From an uncultured Pelagibacteraceae bacterium (GTDB lineage: Bacteria > Pseudomonadota > Alphaproteobacteria > Pelagibacterales > Pelagibacteraceae), in the NCBI GenBank assembly GCA_902600635.1, contig CACKKE010000005.1:1-39779 (forward strand): DNA of 39,779 bases. Reading direction: 5' to 3'. Position 1 is the stretch's first letter; each line of letters starts with the position of its first letter. Below are positions 1 to 8,948 of this stretch, one piece after another. The position numbers and the translations under genes were made by a program. A model generated the notes under the pieces. The model saw nothing but the letters and a program-made list of their open reading frames with translations. It had not been told where the DNA came from and ran no database searches.

Positions 1-1
1 A

Positions 2-202
2 AATATAGATGAAGAAATTTTTATAGTAAATGAAGATAAACAAATCTTAAATCAAAAAAATTTTAATAATTGTCAAAGAGTTAGAGGTAATAAAATTAAA
101 AAAATAATTCTGGGTAATCTTGAGTTTTATTATCCAAAAGAAAAAATAAAAATTTATACTTCTATAATTGGAAATTTAAATGATGAAAATTATATTCAAT
201 AA
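2..202 (+). CDS. 3' end of an unrecognised protein (5' truncated by window edge)
   Basis: Frame 2 is open from the first base to a TAA at 200-202 and gives about 66 residues, ending GNLNDENYIQ. The ORF track omits it because no start lies inside the window. It overlaps the start of the next gene by 23 nt in another frame, which suggests an operon with the SGNH-like, CotH-like and VTC genes downstream. The visible part is hydrophilic, with alternating short hydrophobic stretches such as KKIILGNLEFYY. I recognise no family. Bacterial CotH/VTC loci often carry a DUF4956 membrane protein, but this soluble-looking tail gives no support for that. Confidence 0.6.
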   Translation, partial: NIDEEIFIVNEDKQILNQKNFNNCQRVRGNKIKKIILGNLEFYYPKEKIKIYTSIIGNLNDENYIQ

Positions 203-1184
203 TAAAGTTTATTTTTTTTTGATTTTAATTGTTGTTTTATATATTTTTGAATTTACCTTATTTCTAAAAACATTTAATGGTGGATACTTTTTAAGCAAAG
301 TAACAAATAATCAAATCGTCTCTTCAAAATTTATTAGCAACTTTGTTACACAGAATAATACTCATTTGTCGGTTTTTAATAATCAAAAAATTAAAATTTA
401 TTGTAATAAAAAAAAAAACTTAAGCCATAATTTTGATAAATACGGTTTTATAAATTCAAATCAGCAATGGAATATTTTAAATGAAAATGTAATTTTAAAA
501 TCTTATAGTGAAATTAATTGCAACGATTTCAGTTTAAAAAAATCAGAAAAATTTTCTCTAAAATCAAACAATAATTTAGATCTAGGCTCAATTTCAACTG
601 GACCACTGCATCAATATTCAATCTTAAAAGAGTATTTTGATAAGATCAAAACAAAAAAAGTTTTTTGGTTTCATTTTGAAGGCTCTGATCTTAGTGACTT
701 TAACAATCTTAAAAATTCTAAATTTAAAAAATATTTTGACAACGATAATTTCAAACAAAATTTATCATCTTATGATGTTCAATTAAAAGAAGAAGAAATT
801 AAAAGGGAGTTAAGCAAATTTGATCAAAACCTTTTAAAAAAAGAAATTAAAAATTTTTTATTTTTTTTCAGATCTATAAGTTTTTTAAAACAAAGAATTT
901 TTTTTCAAAGAAAAATATTTAAAGATTTAAAAAACTATGAAATAAACGAATTAGCAAGAATATTATATAAAACTAATATATTTTTGAATGAAAATAATAT
1001 TAAGTTTATTTTCTTTTATATACCCAGGGAAAGTGAGTCAATGAATTCGATAAAAAACTCCAAAATAAAAAAAAAATTGTTTGAAGAATTAAAAAAAAAT
1101 AATATTACATTTATTGATCTAACTAATAAAAAATATTTAAATTTTGATCAAAAAATATATTTGGACGAATTAGTGAAATCATAA
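180..1184 (+). CDS. SGNH-like membrane-anchored protein lacking catalytic motifs
   Basis: 334 aa with one N-terminal membrane anchor (about residues 8-30). The middle matches the SGNH protein at the other end of this window: YGFINSNQQW parallels YGFNNPDVEW, and LKEYFDKIKTKKVFWFHFEGSDLSDF parallels its LREYF...FYYEGNDISDL. The catalytic features are missing here. The GDSF nucleophile stretch is replaced by ILKSYSEIN, the block III Asn of EGND is Ser (EGSD), and the protein stops before the C-terminal GHYNETGY block that carries the His. It is therefore probably a pseudoenzyme or a binding protein. The start is the first of two tandem ATGs. Its stop codon directly abuts the ATG of the CotH-like gene, so the two are probably co-translated. 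Confidence 0.6.
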   Translation: MMKIIFNNKVYFFLILIVVLYIFEFTLFLKTFNGGYFLSKVTNNQIVSSKFISNFVTQNNTHLSVFNNQKIKIYCNKKKNLSHNFDKYGFINSNQQWNILNENVILKSYSEINCNDFSLKKSEKFSLKSNNNLDLGSISTGPLHQYSILKEYFDKIKTKKVFWFHFEGSDLSDFNNLKNSKFKKYFDNDNFKQNLSSYDVQLKEEEIKRELSKFDQNLLKKEIKNFLFFFRSISFLKQRIFFQRKIFKDLKNYEINELARILYKTNIFLNENNIKFIFFYIPRESESMNSIKNSKIKKKLFEELKKNNITFIDLTNKKYLNFDQKIYLDELVKS

Positions 1185-3425
1185 ATGAAAAATTTAATTG
1201 TTTTTTTAATAATATTTATTTTAAATTCAGTTTATGTTTTAGCGAACGAAAAATTACCTTTTCAATTTGCAAAATATAAATATGAACTCAAAGTTCCAAA
1301 TAAATTACATCTTAACATATCTGGTAAAAATTACATAAGATATTTGAAACAAATAAAGCTTACGGGCAAAAAAGATAATCTAAATTCAAAGGTAATTAAT
1401 TCTACAAAAAAAAAATGGGTAAATTCTGAAATAAATACAAATCAAAATGATACATATAAAATTAAGATAAAAATTCACGGTGATTGGAACGATCATATAT
1501 CATTCCCATATAGTTCATTAAGAGTTAAGGTAAGAAAAAACAACTATTTTAGTCAATTAAAAGAATTTATATTATTTAAACCTATAACAAGGAATTATAA
1601 TTCAGAAATTTTTGCCACTTTATTTCTTCAGGAATTGGGTTTTTTAGCACCCTACACTAAAGAAATAAATTTAAAGATAAATGATAATAGTCATCAGAAA
1701 TATCTATTTCAAGAAAGAATAAATAAAAATTTTATCGAGCGATCAGGTTTAAGAGAAGGTCCAATTATAGAATATGATGAGAGACATAGATGGAACGCTG
1801 TAAGACGTGATGAGAATTTAGATAAAGTGAAATTTGCAAATATATACAAATTAGACAATGAAACTTTTTTAGAAAATCCCGATAAAGAACCTGTCAATGT
1901 TAATAAACTTTTCATGGTTATGTCTGCATTATCAAGTAGTTCCAAATTGGAGACGTATTTAACTGATCAAAATGTTTTTTTTGAAATAGCTTTATCTCTT
2001 CTAGGAGCTTGTCATGGTTTAATTGACCATAACAGAAAATTTTATTTCAATGCTATAAGTGAAAAATTTATCCCTATTTACTACGATGGTATGGCTTTTG
2101 AAAAAAACTTAAACTTTTGTGAAAATGAAAGATTAACAAAAAATGAAAATTTTTTTACAATGGAAAATTTAATTATTTTTGAAGTCAAATTTTTAGACAA
2201 ATCATTTAAAGAAAAAATCAAAAAAAAATTTAATGAATTAACTATTGATAATAGTAAATTTGAAAACTACTGGAATACTTTAGAATTTAATTACTCAAAA
2301 TTTAAAGAAAAAATTTTACAAGTTAAAAGTACAAAAGAATTAGCGAAAGAAATTAAGTTAAATAAAAAAGATTATTTTAAATCACTTCAACCAAATTATC
2401 CTTTAGTTTATTACTTTGAAGACAAAGGAGAATATTTTACATGTTTTAAAAATAATAACGTAAACTATAAAAATGTAAGCTTAATTTCAAATACAGGGGA
2501 GATAATAGATTTGGAATCAGAAAATTTCTGTAAAAAAGTTAATAGAAATAAATTAGTTAAAATATTAAAAAATAAAATATTTTATACTCCAAGTAACGAT
2601 AAAGATTTACAAATTCACCCAACATTTTTATCTAATCACCAAAAACCTTTTTCAGAAAAAGTTTTTATCGATATATCAAAAAATAATGAAAAAATTATTC
2701 TTGAAAAAGAAAAAATTTACTTCCTTTATGCATCTAAAAAAGAACAAATAGAAAATTTGAGTTTATCCTCAATTTCTGCCGGAAATTCTGTAGCTATATT
2801 TTATGGTGAATTACCATTTATCAAAAATATTACATATGATGAATTAAATTCTTCAAACAAGATAAACAAAAAATTACAAAAATATAATATTACAGGATGT
2901 GTTAATTTTTATTATGCAACTGGTGATATTGATAATATTAAATTGACAAATTCTTCATGTGAAGATGGAATTAATGTAATCAGTTCTAAAATGAAATTTA
3001 AAAATATTCAAATTGATGCAGCAGTATCGGATGGGATAGATATGGATTTTTCTGATGTTAAGATTGAAAAAATTTTATCGACTAATTCAGATGGAGACTG
3101 TGTAGACTTATCTTTTGGAAACTATATTTTTAATGATTTAACAGCTAAGGATTGCAGTGATAAAGGAGTAAGCATAGGTGAAAACTCTCAGGTATTTATG
3201 GAAAATGTCGAAATAATAAGAAATAACATTGGTATAGCAATAAAAGACTCCTCTTTTGCAAGAATAAAATCAATAAATATTAATAAAGGTAACAATACTT
3301 GCTTAAGTCTTTATAATAAAAAACCAGAATTTAGTGATGGAAAATTATTCTACGAAAATATTAATGATATATGTTTAAGCAACTCACAACTGAGCAAAAA
3401 CTCAATAGTAAAAAAACTTAATTAA
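1185..3425 (+). CDS. Secreted CotH-like kinase domain joined to a C-terminal beta-helix
   Basis: 746 aa with a clear signal peptide (KNLIVFLIIFILNSVYVLA, cleavage near residue 21). Residues about 80-390 look like the CotH family, which are atypical protein kinases known from spore coats and bacterial secreted proteins: KIHGDWNDH, the LQELGFLAPYT region, a QERINKNFIERSG stretch, then DHNRKFYFNA (near 281) and IPIYYDGMAFE. The usual WDLD-type metal motif is reduced to YDGM, so activity is uncertain. Residues about 560-720 carry short repeating strands with regular Asn/Asp/Ser turns (GINVISSKMKFKNIQI, GIDMDFSDVKIEKI, GVSIGENSQVFMENV), typical of a right-handed parallel beta-helix that binds or modifies polysaccharide. 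The next gene is a VTC protein, a known CotH neighbour. It is probably periplasmic or surface-exposed. Confidence 0.65.
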   Translation: MKNLIVFLIIFILNSVYVLANEKLPFQFAKYKYELKVPNKLHLNISGKNYIRYLKQIKLTGKKDNLNSKVINSTKKKWVNSEINTNQNDTYKIKIKIHGDWNDHISFPYSSLRVKVRKNNYFSQLKEFILFKPITRNYNSEIFATLFLQELGFLAPYTKEINLKINDNSHQKYLFQERINKNFIERSGLREGPIIEYDERHRWNAVRRDENLDKVKFANIYKLDNETFLENPDKEPVNVNKLFMVMSALSSSSKLETYLTDQNVFFEIALSLLGACHGLIDHNRKFYFNAISEKFIPIYYDGMAFEKNLNFCENERLTKNENFFTMENLIIFEVKFLDKSFKEKIKKKFNELTIDNSKFENYWNTLEFNYSKFKEKILQVKSTKELAKEIKLNKKDYFKSLQPNYPLVYYFEDKGEYFTCFKNNNVNYKNVSLISNTGEIIDLESENFCKKVNRNKLVKILKNKIFYTPSNDKDLQIHPTFLSNHQKPFSEKVFIDISKNNEKIILEKEKIYFLYASKKEQIENLSLSSISAGNSVAIFYGELPFIKNITYDELNSSNKINKKLQKYNITGCVNFYYATGDIDNIKLTNSSCEDGINVISSKMKFKNIQIDAAVSDGIDMDFSDVKIEKILSTNSDGDCVDLSFGNYIFNDLTAKDCSDKGVSIGENSQVFMENVEIIRNNIGIAIKDSSFARIKSININKGNNTCLSLYNKKPEFSDGKLFYENINDICLSNSQLSKNSIVKKLN

Positions 3426-4049
3426 ATGAAAAGAATTGAGAATAAATACATAATAAAAGATAAAGAGAACTATAATAAATTTTTAAAATTTATATTTTCA
3501 AATAATTTTGAAGAAATCTTTTCGAAAAGAAAAATTAATTCGATTTACTTTGATTATAAGAATTTATCCTTATTTGATTTCAGTGAAGAAGGAATAGCAT
3601 CAAAAGATAAAATTAGACTGCGGTTTTATGGTTCAAATCTAAACATATCTAATACAAATTTAGAGGTAAAAACTTCCAATGCTTATTCAAAAATAAAATT
3701 GACTTCAAAATTTGACAAAGATAACTTTGATAATCTTAAAATGAAGAATATCAAACAAGATATTAAGTTAAGAAAGTTAATTCCGACTGTAAAAGTTTCT
3801 TATGATAGACGTTATTTTTTCTCAAAAGAATATGGAAGATTAACATTAGATGAAAATATTTTTTATGAAAAAGCTGATTGGAAAAAATATCCCTCTAATT
3901 TATCATTTTCGAAAAAGATAAGAGAATATCGTAATGTATGTGAACATAAAATTGAAAACAAAGTTAGAGAAAAAGAAATTTTTCCTATTACAAATATTAG
4001 ATTCTCTAAATATTGTGAGGCTATTAAAAAAATCTACAAAAAAAATTAG
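3426..4049 (+). CDS. VTC-domain protein (triphosphate-tunnel superfamily)
   Basis: 207 aa. The order of motifs fits the VTC domain: RIENKYII at the N terminus, INSIYFD, a basic strand DKIRLRFYG, acidic/basic LEVKTSN, then VKVSYDRRYFF and GRLTLDENIFYEKA. These charged strands form the tunnel that binds polyphosphate or nucleoside triphosphate in VTC/CYTH proteins. Bacterial VTC proteins often lie beside CotH genes, as here, where the ATG follows the CotH-like stop directly. The substrate is unknown. Possible roles are polyphosphate synthesis or supplying or sensing a phosphoryl donor for the CotH-like kinase. The gene meets the opposing FkbM-like gene with one base between stop codons. Confidence 0.7.
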   Translation: MKRIENKYIIKDKENYNKFLKFIFSNNFEEIFSKRKINSIYFDYKNLSLFDFSEEGIASKDKIRLRFYGSNLNISNTNLEVKTSNAYSKIKLTSKFDKDNFDNLKMKNIKQDIKLRKLIPTVKVSYDRRYFFSKEYGRLTLDENIFYEKADWKKYPSNLSFSKKIREYRNVCEHKIENKVREKEIFPITNIRFSKYCEAIKKIYKKN

Positions 4050-4067
4050 ATCAAATTGTAATTTTTT
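4040..4067. terminator. AT-only inverted repeat at a convergent junction
   Basis: AAAAAATTA (4040-4048) and TAATTTTTT (4059-4067) form a perfect 9-bp stem around a 10-nt loop, exactly where the VTC and FkbM-like genes converge. In either direction an A-run precedes and a T-run follows, as in bidirectional terminators. The stem holds no G:C pair, so it would be weak, and in such AT-rich DNA it could be chance. Confidence 0.25.
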
Positions 4068-4875
4068 GTTCTACCTCAAATTTTTTTAAGAGCCATAATT
4101 TTAAAGGTTCATAATGATAAGATGAGGAAAAATCATTAATGAATTCTGAATTTATTAAATCTTTTCTAACGAAAAAAGCATTAACACCAATAATATTACA
4201 ACAAACTAAATAATAACCTTTTTTTTCTAACATTATTTTAAAAGAGTTCAGAGAAGCACCAAAGTTATCGTCTCCTGACCACTGTTTTTTTTCATCATAG
4301 TCAGCAATCCACTCAATCTTATCTCTTAATTTTGCATTATACTCTGTAACTATTACACGTGGATTCACTTTTATTTCACTCAATATGTGATACGTATTAA
4401 TACCTAAGTCTATCGATAATAAATCAATTTCATCATTATCTGAGTAAAAACCATAAATTATTTGATTGACATTTTTTTTAGTAATCCTCTCTTTTTTAAA
4501 ATTTAAATTTTCTTTTATATAATTTCTAAAATCTAATCTTAATTTATTTTCATCAGTTGACATATCAACCCATAAACCAGACCAACCAGATTTGAGTAAA
4601 TACGTCGTGTTACATTCTTTTCCATCCTGAACACCAAGCTCAATAAACTTTTTTTGACTAATTCCTATTCTTTTAAATATTTCCTCTAATATTCCATCCT
4701 CATCTGATTGTGAGTACACTTTAAAACCAAAATTTATTAAATTTTTTGGTTCAGAATATTTTTTTGATTTTATGATATTATTATAATTAATTTCTACTAA
4801 AGCTTTATTAATCAAGTGAATTCTAGTGTGTCTTCCAATAAACCAAAGTATTTTATATAAAATTTTCTTAATCAT
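4051..4875 (-). CDS. FkbM-like SAM methyltransferase-family protein
   Basis: 274 aa. YSQSDEDGILEEIF, then KFIELGVQDGKECNTTYLL (SAM-binding motif I region, about residues 90-110), LWVDMS, and a C-terminal block with GASLNSFKIMLEKKGYYLVCCN and GVNAFFVRKDL. This is a FkbM-related family common in surface-glycan loci. The motif usually reading SIDIDGNDY is here SIDLGINTY, losing an Asp, so catalytic competence is open. It is the last gene of the neuB-neuC operon and overlaps the ABC transporter stop by 8 nt. A likely role is methylation of a sugar or glycan terminus, but no acceptor can be deduced. Confidence 0.6.
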   Translation of the reverse strand: MIKKILYKILWFIGRHTRIHLINKALVEINYNNIIKSKKYSEPKNLINFGFKVYSQSDEDGILEEIFKRIGISQKKFIELGVQDGKECNTTYLLKSGWSGLWVDMSTDENKLRLDFRNYIKENLNFKKERITKKNVNQIIYGFYSDNDEIDLLSIDLGINTYHILSEIKVNPRVIVTEYNAKLRDKIEWIADYDEKKQWSGDDNFGASLNSFKIMLEKKGYYLVCCNIIGVNAFFVRKDLINSEFINDFSSSYHYEPLKLWLLKKFEVEQKITI

Positions 4876-6610
4876 TATTTTTAATTTTTATTAAATAACC
4901 ATTATCTAATTCCATTATATAATCACATCTTTTCAAGGTTTCTCTTCTATGTGAAACTAAGATTAAAATCTTATTTTTACAATAATTAAAAATATTATCT
5001 AATATTTTACTCTCATTTTCTATATCTAGCGAAGAAGTTGCCTCATCTAAAAATAATACTTGAGGATCCTTATAAAGTGCTCGAGCTAACCCTATTCTTT
5101 GTCTTTGGCCTCCAGAAATATTTATTCCTCTTTCTCCCAATTGAGTTTCTAAACCATTTGGTAAATTTGATATAAATTCATTTAATCTTAAATCTTGAAT
5201 AATTGTTCTTAACCTAGAATTATCTACGTTATTTTCTCCTAATGAAATATTGTTTTTAATAGTATCATTAAACAATACAGTATCCTGAGGAACATATCCT
5301 AAGAAATTATATATATAGTATTTGTCTGAGCTAATATTTCTATCGTTGTATTTCACATTACCTTCATCTGGATCAATTAATCCTAAAAGCAAATTTAAAA
5401 AAGTAGATTTACCAGTACCAGACTCACCAATAATTCCAATTTTTTCATTTTGTCTAATTTCTAAGTTTAAATCTTTAATCAATAGTTTTTGATGGTCAAA
5501 ATTATATGATAAATTTTTCACCGAGATATTGCTTATATTGAACTTACTTTTATCTACCTTTAAACTTTCTAAATTCTTTTTGTTCTCTACTTTTAAATTT
5601 GTGACAAGATTTATGTGTGTCTCAACAATATCTATCGATGGCTCCATGTATTTTATAGATGAGGTTGCTGATGTAATATTTGTAAATGCCGGCACTAATC
5701 TGATTGAAGCAACAGCAATATAAGATAAGATTGAAATTAATTCTGTGTTTGAAGACTTATAAAGAATAAAATATATTGAAATTGATACTACAAATAAAAT
5801 AGCAATAATTTCTAACATTAATCTTGGTATTCTTCTTAAAATATCTACGTATAAGATTATTTTGTTCATTCTAAATGTTACTTTTGAGAATAATTCGAAA
5901 AGATAATTTTCTTTTAAATTAATTTTTACTTCTTTAATGGCTGAATGAGTTTGATTTAAAATATTTATTTGATCTTTTGTAAATTTTTGCATGTTTTTAC
6001 CTGATCTGGCTAGCCATCCTTTAATAAAAATAAGATATAATAATGAAAATAAACCAAATATAGATAATGCTATTACCGTTATAATTGGATCAATCTTAAT
6101 TGTTAACAATATTATAAATGTTAAAACTGATATTTCTAATAACAAACGAATATAATGTCCTATTAATGCAACAAACCTTGTTACTTCCGCGACATTTCTA
6201 GTAAGTTCAGCTGATGTTTTTGATGTAAAAAATAAATAATTTGAATAAAGATAATTGTTGTAAATTCCTTTAGAAAATCTGTTATGAATTTTTCTTAGAA
6301 CAACACCGTTTAAAAAATAAAAAAATCCAAGAAATAAGTTTTTAAATAAAAAAACTAAAATCATCGTAAAAGATAAAAGAAGTAAAATATCTTTATCTGA
6401 GAGTTCACTAATAAACCCAAGAAAATCAAAATCTGATGTATAATTAATTAACTTTTCAGGATCCAAAATAAAAGTGACATAAATTGGAATAGTGCCCAAG
6501 CTTATGATTTCAAGAAAAGTAACTAAAAAAGTTAAAAAAATTATCAATATTAAAGATCTAATTTCATTTACTTTCAAGACATTTAAAATACGTTTAATAT
6601 TTTTAATCAT
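4868..6610 (-). CDS. ABC exporter with fused membrane and ATPase domains, PglK/MsbA type
   Basis: 580 aa. The first about 320 residues contain five or six hydrophobic helices (for example SLILIIFLTFLVTFLEIISL near the start). The C-terminal ATPase has Walker A GESGTGKST, Q-loop VPQDTVLF, signature NISGGQRQR, Walker B VLFLDEATSSLD and H-loop LVSHRRET. Size and sequence style resemble PglK, which flips lipid-linked oligosaccharides, and MsbA. No Wzx-type flippase is visible in the window, so this is the best candidate for moving the lipid-linked glycan across the inner membrane. It lies 8 nt after the multi-pass membrane protein gene. Confidence 0.85.
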   Translation of the reverse strand: MIKNIKRILNVLKVNEIRSLILIIFLTFLVTFLEIISLGTIPIYVTFILDPEKLINYTSDFDFLGFISELSDKDILLLLSFTMILVFLFKNLFLGFFYFLNGVVLRKIHNRFSKGIYNNYLYSNYLFFTSKTSAELTRNVAEVTRFVALIGHYIRLLLEISVLTFIILLTIKIDPIITVIALSIFGLFSLLYLIFIKGWLARSGKNMQKFTKDQINILNQTHSAIKEVKINLKENYLFELFSKVTFRMNKIILYVDILRRIPRLMLEIIAILFVVSISIYFILYKSSNTELISILSYIAVASIRLVPAFTNITSATSSIKYMEPSIDIVETHINLVTNLKVENKKNLESLKVDKSKFNISNISVKNLSYNFDHQKLLIKDLNLEIRQNEKIGIIGESGTGKSTFLNLLLGLIDPDEGNVKYNDRNISSDKYYIYNFLGYVPQDTVLFNDTIKNNISLGENNVDNSRLRTIIQDLRLNEFISNLPNGLETQLGERGINISGGQRQRIGLARALYKDPQVLFLDEATSSLDIENESKILDNIFNYCKNKILILVSHRRETLKRCDYIMELDNGYLIKIKNND

Positions 6611-6618
6611 TAAATTCC

Positions 6619-7890
6619 TTAGACTAATAATAAAATTTTTTCTCTTTGTTTATAAATAAAGTAAAAAACCCAATAAAAAGAAAAATAGAAATAAACCAGG
6701 TTTAAGTTTTTATTAATTAAATTTAGTATCAATTTTCTATCATATAATAAAACAAAAACAATAAAGTACATTGGTTCAAAATATTTCTGAAAAATATACC
6801 AACCAGATGAGAAAGAAATTAATATAAGAGAGGTTAGAAAAATATCACTTTTATTATTTAAAGAAAAACTCAATACAATTATTGAAAGCAAAATTGATAA
6901 AAGTAGATAAAAATTATAATTATCAAATATTAAATTATTCAATTTTATAAATGCACCACCACCTATTTGTTCATCATAAATAAAATTACTATGAAATAAA
7001 AAAATATAAACTACAAAAATTAAAATAAAAAAATAGAAGCTTTTTCTTTTTAATAAATTTTCAAAATATTTTTTGTCGTAAAGTGCTTGAATAAAAAAAA
7101 AAGGAATGAGGTAAATACTAATTATAGAAACAACAACTAATATTGAAGATGAAAAATTAGTTGCAGAAAATAAAATATTCTTAAACATTCCTAGATTATT
7201 TGCTAAATATATAAAGCCTGGAATCGATAAAAAACTACTTATTATAGAAATTGGAATTACATTAAATTTAAATTTCAAAAAAAATTTGAGAAAAAATATT
7301 GGAAAAAAAATAAGATAATATTGCTTCGTATAGGTAGCTAGAAATAAAAAAAAATAAGAAGTAAATATATGAATATTTTTTTGCTTCTGATTTTTTTCGA
7401 CTTTAATCAGATATAAAATAGCAACTAAAAAAAATATTATAGCTGTATTGTGGTTATTTCCCCATATAGCAGAGGATTGGAAATTTGGTAAAATTAATAT
7501 TATAGAGGAAAAAATTACTAATTTTGTCTTTTTGATTTGGTCAAACTTTTCTGTACAACATAAATAGAATAGATAAGGAACTAATAAACTAAACAAAAAA
7601 TAAAAATTTAGATAAGCATTTAAGTTATCGTTTATAAAATAAATTTGAGAAAAAATAATATGATGAAGAGGAAAATTTAGTAATTTACTATCAACCCCAA
7701 TTGCGCTTTTTTCCCCTGTTTCAATTTCTAAAATATTAAAAAGTCCTACATCCCTTATCTTCTGAATAAAATTCCAATGGGTTTGTAGGTCTGGTATAGT
7801 TCCTCCTGCTAAATCCAACTCAAAATAAAAAGATAAGAAGTAGGTCAAAGAAAATAATAAAGGAAAATAATAATTATTAGTTTTCATCAT
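6619..7890 (-). CDS. Multi-pass membrane protein, possible GT-C glycosyltransferase or polymerase
   Basis: 423 aa with about ten hydrophobic segments. After the first segment comes a polar loop with GGTIPDLQTHWNFIQKI and later NFPLHHIIF, both periplasmic-looking. An early acidic loop after TM1 is typical of GT-C enzymes that use lipid-linked donors, although the classic ArnT/PMT motifs are not obvious. Wzy-type polymerases are also multi-pass and poorly conserved, so that remains an alternative. It overlaps the pyruvyltransferase by 4 nt and is followed by the ABC exporter, which fits assembly or polymerisation of the exported glycan. Confidence 0.45.
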   Translation of the reverse strand: MMKTNNYYFPLLFSLTYFLSFYFELDLAGGTIPDLQTHWNFIQKIRDVGLFNILEIETGEKSAIGVDSKLLNFPLHHIIFSQIYFINDNLNAYLNFYFLFSLLVPYLFYLCCTEKFDQIKKTKLVIFSSIILILPNFQSSAIWGNNHNTAIIFFLVAILYLIKVEKNQKQKNIHIFTSYFFLFLATYTKQYYLIFFPIFFLKFFLKFKFNVIPISIISSFLSIPGFIYLANNLGMFKNILFSATNFSSSILVVVSIISIYLIPFFFIQALYDKKYFENLLKRKSFYFFILIFVVYIFLFHSNFIYDEQIGGGAFIKLNNLIFDNYNFYLLLSILLSIIVLSFSLNNKSDIFLTSLILISFSSGWYIFQKYFEPMYFIVFVLLYDRKLILNLINKNLNLVYFYFSFYWVFYFIYKQREKILLLV

Positions 7891-8948
7891 ATGGATTTGA
7901 AATTTTTAACAATATTAATAATAAATTTTCTGGACTGAATTTTTTTTTTTTGGATTTCAGTGTTAATAAATGAATAATCTATAACATCATCATAATTAAT
8001 GGTTGGTTTGAGAATTCTATTCTCTAAATTTAGAAATTTTAAAAAAAAATCTAATTTATTTTTTCTGTAAGGATCAATTGTATACCAAAATTTTTTGTTA
8101 TATTTTACAGCAAACTGGATTCCATGAAACATTGAGGTAAAAATTATGTCAGAAAATTTTAGAAATTTTAAAAATTCAAAAGGATCTGCATCTAATATAT
8201 TTAAATCAGCCCATTCATTATGATATCCTATTGATAAAATTAACAAATTTTTATTTTTACATAATTCAATAATTTTTTTTATTTCTTCCTTTGAAAAATA
8301 TTTACCATAAATCAAGCAATATTTTTTCTCAGGAATCTTTTTATTAATTTCGGTAAATATTTCAAATTCATTATCAATTAAAAATATTGGATCTAGGACT
8401 ATCTCTGATGAAATATTAAATTTATTTTTAAGAAAATTTTGAGAATTAAAATCTCTCACGGAAATAAATTTAAAACTTTTAAGTAAATTTTCAATTTCAT
8501 TTAATATATCATAATTTAAGTTTGATACCGAAATATTTCCAAAACTTGCTGCATAACTTGTTTTAAAATTTTTGTTAGATCTTCCAAAAAAAAATGGATC
8601 AAAACCAAAAAAAGGATTATCAAAATTCCAAACTTCATCGCTTCCATATATACTTAATAAATTCTTATCATAGTCTGATGGTGCAAATTTTTTACTGGGG
8701 AAGGATTTAATATACTTTTTTTTCCACTCTCTAAGTTTAAAAAATTTTTTAATACCTAGATATGAATGTAAAATATTTTTTTTGATAATAGGTTTTATTT
8801 CCTCTCTAAACAAAAATTGCGAAGGTTGATACTTATCAAAATAAACATTTACATTAAATTGTTTTTCTAAATAAATCTTCAAAAAAAGGCTTTGTAATAG
8901 AGCCCCATAATTATTACCATAAAAAAAAGTGTGAATAGAAATGTTCAT
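7887..8948 (-). CDS. Polysaccharide pyruvyltransferase family protein
   Basis: 353 aa. The N terminus NISIHTFFYGNNYGALLQ is the family's opening motif. It is followed by SIYGSDEVWNFDNPFFG, TSYAASFG, FISVRDFNSQ, VLDPIFL and C-terminal IIFTSMFHGIQFAVKY, the order seen in PF04230 (CsaB/WcaK-like). Known members transfer pyruvate from phosphoenolpyruvate to sugars, usually as a ketal; others in the fold have different roles. The gene overlaps the MurB-like gene upstream by 4 nt, so the two proteins are probably made together and may act in sequence. Confidence 0.85.
   Translation of the reverse strand: MNISIHTFFYGNNYGALLQSLFLKIYLEKQFNVNVYFDKYQPSQFLFREEIKPIIKKNILHSYLGIKKFFKLREWKKKYIKSFPSKKFAPSDYDKNLLSIYGSDEVWNFDNPFFGFDPFFFGRSNKNFKTSYAASFGNISVSNLNYDILNEIENLLKSFKFISVRDFNSQNFLKNKFNISSEIVLDPIFLIDNEFEIFTEINKKIPEKKYCLIYGKYFSKEEIKKIIELCKNKNLLILSIGYHNEWADLNILDADPFEFLKFLKFSDIIFTSMFHGIQFAVKYNKKFWYTIDPYRKNKLDFFLKFLNLENRILKPTINYDDVIDYSFINTEIQKKKIQSRKFIINIVKNFKSI

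Noticed and set aside
1709-1945. Antisense ORF inside the CotH-like gene, and similar short ORFs opposite or within other genes (for example 5529-5723, 12592-12840, 20972-21244, 24802-25137, 33953-34285, 36199-36453, 38757-38960)
   Set aside because: Each lies wholly inside a well-supported gene, has no recognisable motif, and is expected by chance in AT-rich coding DNA.
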